A stretch of DNA of 64,000 bases from Aurantiochytrium sp. KH105. Its lineage: Eukaryota > Sar > Bigyra > Thraustochytrida > Thraustochytriidae. Made by a program: the position numbers and the translations under genes. The stretch is from NCBI GenBank assembly GCA_003116975.1, contig BGKB01000041.1, forward strand, positions 186,001-250,000, read 5' to 3'. Position 1 is the stretch's first letter. Each line of letters opens with the position of its first letter. Positions 29,696 through 38,800 of the stretch are shown here, in pieces. The notes under the pieces were generated by a model, which worked only from the letters and a program-made list of their open reading frames with translations, searched no databases and was not told the DNA's origin.

Positions 29696-31099
29696 CTTCT
29701 CCTCTCCAAGCCTGGCTGCTGCTGCGACTCCGCTGCTGCTGCCTGCCTTGCTCTCGGTCTGCTGCGACTCCGCGCCGCCAACCTCTCGACCTCTGGTTTT
29801 GCGCCCTCGCCCCCTTCCTCTCCTTTCCCCCCCTCCCTTCTCCTTCTAGGGCCAAGCGCCCGCGCCTCTGCCACCCACCAATTCGGCCCCGCGCCCACTG
29901 CGCTATCGCCGCGCCGCAACCGCTTATACGGCGCCCCGCACACTCGGCCTCCGCCGCCGCAAGTGCAGCTCCGGCGCCATAGCCCACTTGCGCCGCGCCG
30001 ACCCTTCCACGGGCCACTAGGGGGCCGTAGCCGCCGCCCGTAGCAGGACTTCGGCGCTGCGGCGCGCCGGGGTCTGGAAACCCTGGTTTGTGGGCGGGGC
30101 GAGGGAGAGGCAGCGAGCGCACAGGGCTCGCTCGGATGACAGAGGAGGGGGGAGGAAGGCGGAGGCTCGCTCGCGCGCGAGTGCCGACGGAAAGGAAAAG
30201 GTCGAGCGAGGAGGACTCGGAGGGAGGGAAAGGAAGGAAAGTGCAAACGGAGAGAAGGGGAAGCTGCAGCTGCTGCTGACAGATGAGGAGGGAAGCTAGC
30301 GTGCGAAATCACGTGCTTGGCTTGAAGACAACGATTCGGAATCATGACTGATGTGAACTTCAAGTCGTTTGGCAAGCTTCCAGGGTAATATGGGGGAGGG
30401 ATCTCGACATGCCAAAAAGCAGCGAAGCATTTCCCCCCCTCCCCCGCCCCACATCGGAAAAAAGAAATAGAACAACATCCCAATAGACGAGGCAAGTTTT
30501 CCTCGTAGACCTAGACCAAAACGCTTCTTCTTTCACCTTGCCTCAAAAACCCAAGAGTTCCCGAGAGCTTTCAATTTGCACGGACAGAAATGGAAAGAAG
30601 CTCGACGTTGTTCCCAACGATTGATTGGTTGTCCTTCCTCTTCTTGCATCTGATGTTGCTACATTCCATCCCACCTCACTCCATGCCTCCCTCCACCCCC
30701 CTCCCTCCACCATCCCAATCATTCTGTGTGCACGAATTCCCAGCGTCCGCTGTCCCAGGCCTGGGCTAGTTCTTCTTCTTCTTCTTCTTCTTCTTCTTCT
30801 TCTTCTTCTTCGTTCACTTGTGCCGCTGCCTCGCTCCCTGCAGAACGAGGTCGCGCGAATCCGGCCGACCCGCGCCCGAGACCCCGACGCAGGAGCGCGC
30901 GGCTGCACGCGTCTCGCGCGGCACGGCCCGGCAGCGGAGCGCAGCCTCGCCCGCGGCGGCGGCACGCCTCGGCTCGGCCAGGCTCGGCTCGGCTCGGCCA
31001 GGCGCGGCTGCTGCAGATTCGAGGAAAGCGGCAACCGTCGCGGAGGAGGACGAGCCCTGCCAGCGCGAAGGCCGCGCGCGAGGACCGAGTCTGGCGAGC
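29696..31099. promoter_or_regulatory. Divergent spacer RPL13A / CDC16
   Basis: 1404 bp that should hold both promoters. GC-rich near both genes with an AT-richer centre (about 30290-30640). Includes a (TTC)n tract at 30770-30810 and GGCTC units at about 30966-31003. No gene supported. Confidence 0.55.
30770..30810. repeat. (TTC)n trinucleotide repeat
   Basis: About 13 uninterrupted TTC/CTT units in the presumed 5' leader region of CDC16. Confidence 0.95.
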
Positions 31100-31258
31100 A
31101 TGACGCGGAGGGGCGTCAAGCCGCTGCGGCTCTCGCTCGGGGCCGTCAGCGACGACGATGAGCCCGAGACGCAAGACACGACCGAGGCCAAGGCAGGGCC
31201 CAAAACTGCCGCGTCGAGACCCCGCATTGCCATCTCCACGGGCCTCCCGGGAACGACG

Positions 31259-31291
<33 letters not shown>

Positions 31292-33379
31292 GTGCCAGGA
31301 GCAGCGTCCCTTCGGGCGAGGACACCAGGAGGCGCTCTCGAAGTAGATCTCCAGCAACTTCGTCAAACGGTGCAGGGAAGTCTCACCTCCAATATGCACG
31401 AGAACGCCATCTTCTTTGCGTCAAAGCTGGTCACGCTGTCGGGGGCCCAGCCCCGTGATGTCCTCCTTCTCGCGCAAGCGTACTATCGCGCCAAACAATA
31501 TCGCCGCGCCGTCCATCTTATCCAGACCCACGGATTTCTGCAAACCCAGCAAGAAAATATGCAACCAGCCGGCGTCACGCGCATGGCCGCAGGGGGAGGC
31601 CTCGCGGCGAAATCGAACAGATCCGCGCACAGCAACCCTCTCGCCGCGCTCGCAGCAAAGCTGGCCGCCGACGACAATCGAGGCAATATCGCGGGCGGCC
31701 CCGGTGTCGGCACGCGGCGTCAATCCAACAATTCGCGATCCTCGGCGCCTCGCAAGTCGTCGCAAGATGTCCTCATTGACGCAAACGTAGAGTTCATCGT
31801 CCTTGCCGTGCAGTGTCTTGTCGGAAGCGGCCAGCATGAGGAGGCGCAGAGCGTGCTGGAGCAGGTCTTGGGAGACATGAATCTAGATCGATTGCGAAGT
31901 CGCGCTAAGCGGGTCCTTGAAATGACGGCTGCAGGCGAGACCTCGACGGCTCCGCGCCCCGCGCAATCGACGCAAAAGGACTCGCAGACAGGTCAACGGG
32001 GCACGGGTCAGGTCAATCCCATTGCCATGCTGTGTCTTTTGCGGGGACGCGTCTACGAGACCTTGGATAACCGTCCGCGCGCCTCGAAATGGTTCAAAGC
32101 CGCCCTCGTGTGCGACATTTACTGCTATGAAGCATTTGATGCCCTCGTCGACAGTCAGCTGCGCCCCGTAGAAGAGCGCCAGCTCATGAGCGAGTTGCAT
32201 CGTTATCGCGCCTTTGAGGACGACGCTGCCTGGCTCTTTGCCGTGTACTCGAGTCGACTCAGTAAACACGACTTTAGTCAGCCCGTCGCCGCCCGCTTCA
32301 AACGTCTCGACAAGGTTGTTGCAGCGCCAGATCCCGTCACGCCCCTAGTTGATACGCGACGTCATAACCTTGGAAATGACCTCGACTGCGCCGCAGACAG
32401 GGCCGAGTGCGTCTTCCAACAACACGACGCACTTGGAGCGTACCAGCTCACCTCCAAAATCCGCGCACAAGACCCCTTTCACCTTCGTTGCATCAAGGTG
32501 CACCTGGCCGCGCTGGTTGAGCTCAAGCGCAAGAGCGAGCTCTTTCACACGGCGCATCAACTTGTCGACGCCTACCCGTCGCTTGCCGTTTCATGGTTCG
32601 CGGTGGCTTGCTATTATTACTGCATCGGCAAGTACGAGGCTGCGCGCCGCTTCTTCCACAAGGCGACGGCCATGGATCCATCCATGGCCGAGGCGTGGAT
32701 CGGATTTGGTCACGCCTTTGCCGCGCAGGATGAGTCTGATCAGGCCATGGCGGCTTATCGCACCTCCTCGCGACTTTTCGCAGGCTGTCATTTGCCCGTC
32801 CTCTGCACGGCCATCGAATATCTACGCACCAACAATGTGCCGCTTGCGGAGCAGTTTTGTCGTCAGGCAAAGTCCATGTGTGCGACCGATCCGCTGGTGT
32901 TTAATGAGCTTGGCGTCGTGCATTTTCGCCAGGGCCGTCTCAAAGAAGCCGTCGATTGCTTCAAGCAGGGCTTATCACTCTGCAAGTCGCAACCTGAGCG
33001 TCTCCGTCATGCTTGGGAGCCTGTCATGTTCAATCTCGGCCATGCATACCGTCGGATGCGTCGCTTTGATGATGCGATCCGCTACTATGAGGAAGCGCTC
33101 AGCTACAACCCGAAGGAAGCCTCCATTTACTCTGCGCTTGGCATCACCTACCATCTGCAAAATCGTCTCGACGACGCCATTCAGAGCTACCATAGTGCGC
33201 TCGGCCTCAAGCCTGAGGATACCTTTGCAAGCGAAATGCTTGACAAGGCTCTCACGGAGGTGTACGCCTTGCCCGGCCATGTTCCTGCCATCAGCTACGA
33301 AATCAAGCCGATTGAGGCCCCGCCTTCTTCGGACGTGCGTCCGAGATCGAGACGCATGCCGCGTCCCATGGACATTTAG
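31100..33379 (+). CDS. CDC16: Anaphase-promoting complex subunit CDC16/APC6
   Basis: 759 residues from the ATG at 31100 (MTRRGVKPLRLSLG); the frame is open further upstream but has no ATG. After a low-complexity N-terminus with a 10-Ser run, it matches CDC16: NMHENAIFFASKLVTLSG, VLLLAQAYYRAKQYRRAVHL, then a stack of TPRs to the C-terminus (SWFAVACYYYCIGKYEAARR, NELGVVHFRQGRLKEAVDC, FNLGHAYRRMRRFDDAI, ALGITYHLQNRLDDAIQSYH). CDC16 is a homodimeric TPR scaffold subunit of the APC/C, the E3 ligase that drives mitotic exit. It is longer than human CDC16 (620) because of the N-terminus and a Ser/Asn/Arg-rich insert near residues 155-225. It converges on the WW gene 198 bp away. Confidence 0.9.
31258..31290. 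repeat. (TCG)n in-frame repeat in CDC16
   Basis: Trinucleotide array encoding the poly-Ser run of the CDC16 N-terminus. Confidence 0.9.
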
Positions 33380-33576
33380 AAGAAAGGCTCCAATAACATA
33401 ACTGTAACACCGCCCGCTTTTTTCTCTTGGCTTTTGGCTATGTCTTTTGCTCACTGTCGAATCAATAGGTTGGTCACCACAGTTTCTACCGCACAATTAA
33501 ACCGAGCGGGGAAGGAAATTTGGACAACGCCGCACATCATTTCATGTTTTGGAAAGTTTCTAGTCAACTCGTCAAT

Positions 33577-35295
33577 CTACTTGTGCGGCTGCTCTACGAT
33601 GTTGCCATCGTTCGTACCACAGATGTGGCCGACGCGACTGTGAAAGTTCGATGTTGCGGACCTTGCACGCGACCCAAAAGAACGCGCAATGTATGTGGGG
33701 GAGAGGACTTCTTTGCGTGCCGGTATTTTCGTCTTGGTGTCAACAGGGGCAAGAGAGTCTTTCTCCTGCTTTAGCTGTGTCGCCACCTCGGGAAGCGAGA
33801 GCGAGGCGGGGCGGTCCCAACGAGCCGCCATAGTGTTCTGGTCAAAGTAGTACACTCTACCGAATTCATCGACGGCCTCGACCCAATCGACTTCGCCCTT
33901 GCGCCGTTCCTCCATAGCGAGAAGAACACTCTGGCGATCGAAGTCTGCAGGTTTCTTCCACACACTCTTCTTTGTTGACTCATTGTAGTAATACATGCGG
34001 CCTGTTTTTGAGTCCTTGATTTCGAGCCAGCGTGTATTGCCAGCGCTCTCGTCTTCTTTTAACTCCGCCTCCTTCTCCTTCTCCTCTTCCTTCTCCTCCT
34101 CGTCGTTCGTATCTTTTGCATTTTTTGTGATCATGCTTTCTTTCGATTGCAAACCCTTTATTGCCTCCGTCTTGAAAGTGCACCCATTCTTGTCTTGATG
34201 AGAGGCTGGAGTCGATTCTCGCATTTCGACGACAATAATCTTAGAGGTCTCGTCTTCAGCTTTCTTCACTGACGAGTCAGTGTCATTTGGGGAGCATTCA
34301 GCATCTCGAGAGTTCTCGCTCGCGCTATCGTGCATTCGAAACTCTTCGACTGTATGGTCCAGCATATTTTCGGCCTCTGGAGACGTCTCGCGCTCAACAT
34401 CGTCTGTCGGCGAGTCTGTGGCAGAATCCTTTGCCTTCTCATCTGCTTTTTCAAGCATTTCCAGTCTCTCCGATGCACCGCTTTTTTCCGGATCGGTATC
34501 AGAAGATGACAACTCGCGCTCACGACTCACGTCTTCGCTGGAGGCGCTCGATGGTTCCACAGCAGGTGTTGCCGGCTCGTCAGATTCAATGTTCTTGTTG
34601 CTCTCATCGACAGTCGAATCGTCGTTGACGAAATCATCTGCGTCGTCCATGTCAAGAGAATGTTCATTCGAAACGTGGTCGATAGAGTTCTCGACAATGA
34701 TGTCTTTGCAGGGAGGGGCAGACATCTCCGTCGTATCACAAGATAACTTCTTCTTCACATCGCAAGGCGGCTCCATCGCTTGCTTGGTCTCCGCATCTGG
34801 GACAAGCCCGGGGGTTCCTGGAGAAGAAGGCTCGATTGGGGCGAGGTCATCGTCGTTGGCCCGGGACCTGCGTCGTCTCGGTGAATGCAACAGTTTCCTC
34901 TTGCGCAAGGAAAGCGGTGTGCTCGGACGGCTTGGTACCTCATCAGCATCATTGCTCTTGTCGGAGCTTTCGTCGTCCAGACTGACGTCAACAAACTCGT
35001 CGCTGTCTTGCGCCTGATGCTGTTTGGCTTCGAATTCGACAATTTCATCACTTGTGCTCTGTGATGGCGAACTCGCTGTCGCTGCCGCGGTCGCTGCTGT
35101 TGTGGTTCTTGCTGCTACACGATCAGAGTTCTTTTGCAAAGCTGCAGGGTGCGCACGAGTCTCCGACTTTCCGTTTTCGCCTTGCCTGTGATCCTTTTTG
35201 CCCCAGAACGCAAAGCAGCCGCAGCAAAGCGGCGCGACGTCCGCTTCAGCTTCTTCGCGCGCATCCGCGTTTGCGTTCGCGTCCATCTCCGTCAT
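33577..35295 (-). CDS. Acidic protein with two WW domains
   Basis: 572 residues from the ATG at 35295 (MTEMDANANADAR). The first 400 residues are disordered and very acidic (many Ser, Asp, Glu). Two WW domains sit near the C-terminus: about 420-450 (RWLEIKDSKTGRMYYYN, ending VWKKP) and about 466-496 (DWVEAVDEFGRVYYFD, ending RWDRP). Each has both signature Trp residues, the Tyr block and the final Pro. WW domains bind short proline-rich ligands. A Cys-rich start, APLCCGCFAFWGKK, could be lipid-modified or bind metal, which is speculation. A Lys/Glu coiled-coil precedes WW1. I cannot match the whole protein to a named family. Confidence 0.75.
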   Translation of the reverse strand: MTEMDANANADAREEAEADVAPLCCGCFAFWGKKDHRQGENGKSETRAHPAALQKNSDRVAARTTTAATAAATASSPSQSTSDEIVEFEAKQHQAQDSDEFVDVSLDDESSDKSNDADEVPSRPSTPLSLRKRKLLHSPRRRRSRANDDDLAPIEPSSPGTPGLVPDAETKQAMEPPCDVKKKLSCDTTEMSAPPCKDIIVENSIDHVSNEHSLDMDDADDFVNDDSTVDESNKNIESDEPATPAVEPSSASSEDVSRERELSSSDTDPEKSGASERLEMLEKADEKAKDSATDSPTDDVERETSPEAENMLDHTVEEFRMHDSASENSRDAECSPNDTDSSVKKAEDETSKIIVVEMRESTPASHQDKNGCTFKTEAIKGLQSKESMITKNAKDTNDEEEKEEEKEKEAELKEDESAGNTRWLEIKDSKTGRMYYYNESTKKSVWKKPADFDRQSVLLAMEERRKGEVDWVEAVDEFGRVYYFDQNTMAARWDRPASLSLPEVATQLKQEKDSLAPVDTKTKIPARKEVLSPTYIARSFGSRARSATSNFHSRVGHICGTNDGNIVEQPHK

Positions 35296-35815
35296 TTGCC
35301 TGGCGCGCTCCTTTCCTTCGGCGCGCCGCCGCCAGCTCAACTTTTTGCAAACTCTTCCAGCGCTTCGGCAATACTTTGGATGGAGCCAGGCAAAAATAGA
35401 TTGCTCGCATTCCGACACTTGCTCTTTTCTCGCAGTTGGCCACTTTTTGGAGCCGCGCGTGCCATCGATCGACTGTGAGAGCGCTCTCAACTACTTCATC
35501 CTTTTCCTCATTCAATAACCAATAGCTCTTTTTTAATGTGGGAGGGGTGTGTACTATCGTGGCTACAGAACTCCAGTACGTCAACGGACTAATTACTGCG
35601 TCGCGAGCATCGGGAAGCGGAGTTCTGCACGTGACAGACTGACCGAGGCAAGGAAGGCCCGCCCGCCTGCCTATTCATCTGCCTGCCTGTCTACAAGTGG
35701 GCTGAGGCGTCTCTGAGTCGTATTGGCACGCAAGCGGCGGGCGACCGTTTGTTTGTCTGCCCAGAAACAGGACTTGGCGAACCCGGGCAAAGGGCGCCCG
35801 CCCAGAGCGCGCGCA
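35296..35815. promoter_or_regulatory. Divergent spacer WW / dynein-like
   Basis: 520 bp between two divergent ATGs, so both promoters should lie here. Includes GCCTGCCTGTC-type repeats around 35665-35695. The frame of the dynein-like gene is open from a TTG at 35723, but there is no ATG before 35816. Confidence 0.55.
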
Positions 35816-38800
35816 ATGGACGCCTTTGCGGCGAACAACGCCCAGCGCGCACGAGAAAAGTTGCTGCGAAGCATCCAAAGAACACGCGAGGAGGTGCTCG
35901 ACTGGAAAGAGCAAGCGAGCCAGCAAAGCAGCAATCAAAAACGAGGATGGGCGAGTCAAATGGAAAGTAGAGCTGATGCCAAGGTAAATGCGCCCCCGCA
36001 AGGCGACGCCAGGCCACAGCGACCTCCGCGCCTCCCTGGCTCGCGAAAGCGGGATTCTCCGCGTCATGTGCGCATTAAAGCAGCTTTGCAAAAGATGGAA
36101 CGCCGCGCCACAATACACAGGCCAGGCCAAGGAAACTTGCCAGACATGGACTCGCGCGTCGAAGATGCCACCGTTTTCCAACTCCACCATGCCGTCGCAC
36201 CAGAGGACGATAATCAGGATGAGAATGACACCGAGAACGACAGCTTTCAGATGGTAAAAGCCCATGTTTTGTGGTATACTGGAGGCGGCAAATCACAATG
36301 GCAGCCTTGCATCCTTCGCGACTTCATGGGTGACAAATACTTGGTCTCGAGGCCAGAAAAACCAGACGAATCGAGATGGGTCACTTGGACACGAGTCTGG
36401 CGCAGCGACCAAGAACCGCTCACTGCGCACCAGACGCGCATGGTCAAACTCAGATGTGCCTTCGTGGCCTCTGTGAAACACTTTATTACCGACGTTGGCG
36501 TTCCCAACGCCCCGTCCGCTTGCGAAAACGAGGCGTGTGACCCGCACGGCTCATTTCTGGGCGAAATTGTCGGCCCTATTACGCCACAAATGACAACGCG
36601 ACTTGTGCTCAAGGCAAAGCCTTTGCTCCGACCTTTTCGATCTGGCTTTCCCCGTCGCTATGGCGCAAGTATTAACTCACCCACGTTGTGGCGCGGCCTT
36701 TTGGAAGAGGTGCATGATGCTTTTCTTCAAGCCCAGTACCTGGCCGGCGTTCGTTGGCGCTTGAAAAGCGGCGCTGATGAAACACACCCTGTCTACGACG
36801 AGAAAACGATATTCCAAGACAGGAAACAGAGCAAAGTGAAGCGTCTCGCGCGTATTTTCGAAAACAAGGCTTTTGTTGCTGATCCTGCCGCTCTTGCAGC
36901 CCTTGGTAAAATTCATAGAGCAAACTTAGACTTTGAGGAATCGACCGTCCTCTTTGATTTGAGCTTTGCAAAGGTCACTGCACCACTCTTTGAGTTCTCT
37001 GCAAAACAGGATACCTGGATCGATCGAGTTGGGCCGAAAACGCGCTCAAGCTGGATCGTCGCCATCTATGACGTGATTCTCCAGCACATTGCTCACAAGC
37101 CGAGATTTGCGCAGAACACGGGACCACATGGCGATTTGGCCCGTTTTCTCCGCTTAGTACAGCTCTCGATCCGCGAGACGCTCTCCCGCATCGTGGGCGA
37201 CTCGCTTGAGGCGCTCGAACGAGTCTTTGTGGAGCAAGGCAATGAACTTTTTGCCATCGACATGCGGATGGAAAGATTGACGCGTGCCGCGGCCATGCGC
37301 GCCGATCAGAGTACCAAGGAACGCTCCGTCGCCCGTAGGCGCTTGACGATGCTTTCAGACGACTGGATCACTATGGACTTTGTCAAAGCAGGGTGTTCAT
37401 CTTTCAGCAGTGACAATAGTGCCACGTCAGACGAGAAGCGCGAGACGATGAACGAAATTGACGCCGAGCACCTCAACGAGTCAGATCACTTTCAAGTTGA
37501 TCTCTTTCCTCCGTGCAACGCTTGTATTGAGGCGGTCCAAATGTGCGTTAGACGTGCCGTTGGCGCAGTGCAAACCTTTCCACGAATCGATGCCCTTGTG
37601 CTCGATGACCCATACACACCGGAGAACGAAAAGTTAGACCTCGATTCGCTTTTGGCAGCTGAAAGAACCCCAAAGGAGGTGGCTCAGCGAATTTCGCAGT
37701 CGCTTGCGGTGAATGCCAACGCTTCGGAAAGCCACTGCCAGCGTTTGCAAAAGGTACTGCAACAGCGCGTGGACGACCTTGGGGCGCTTGAAAAGGCAAA
37801 AGCTCTCGAAGATCTCGGCAACGAACTCAAGACGAACCAAGAATTTGGGGCATTCATTTTGCACTTGCGTACTCTCAAGGACAAGCTTAGGAGCGAAGCA
37901 GGCAAGGTTCGCAAGCTCTTTTTTGAGAACGTGCTTGCGAGCGTGCTTGAGCGCTGTGCTGATATTACCCACGACTATGAGGAGGCACGCGCGCGATTGA
38001 CGTTTGTCGCACGATCCTCGAAAGACCTTGAAGGCATCATGAAGGAGCTAACCTGCGTCCCGGATGAGGTGGCCCGTCTTGAGGCCCTGGTAAGCGCCGA
38101 AGTTCGGCCGAGTTATATGCTCTTTGAACGAGAGAGGTTCGTGATGCGGAGCGATGATTGGGCTGCCTATTGGCGGGTGGCAGGCCTGCCTAAGAAGCTC
38201 GCTCTTCGCGCGGACCGTGTACGCGCTGACATCGCATCGCGCAAAAAGGATATTTGTACAGAATTGGAGGATGCCATTGCACGTCATCGCAAGCGTCTCA
38301 CAGAGTATGAACGCTTGGCAGCAATGATGAGCGCATACAACGATTTGCGGCGAACCGAAGAATATGCAATGAATGCAGGACTGCTCGAAGAGAATGTCGT
38401 TGCCGCACACGAAAAGACAAAGGAGCTCGTCTCGCGCTGTGCTGCAGTGGGTCTGGAGGAGGCGGCGTCAGCTTTGCAGCAGTACTCGAGCTCGCTGCTC
38501 GAGCGCGTGGTTCCCGTGGCTGCATTGTGGACCGCTGCTGCAGATGTGAGCGAAATGCATGCAATGTGGCACCGGGGATCACTGCTCAAGCTTGATGTAA
38601 ACGACACAATTGAACGCGTGCGCTGCATCCAAGAGGACATGCTTCCCCAAGTTGAGAACTTTGCCCCGCAAGTCGTGACAGATTTTCTGCAATCCCATAT
38701 GCAAGAGATCCGCGACACTGAACAACTCGTGCGCGCTCTCACTTCCCGTGGCCTCCAGCACTATCATTGGGCTGACTTTGCAGAGAGGCATAAAATGCTC

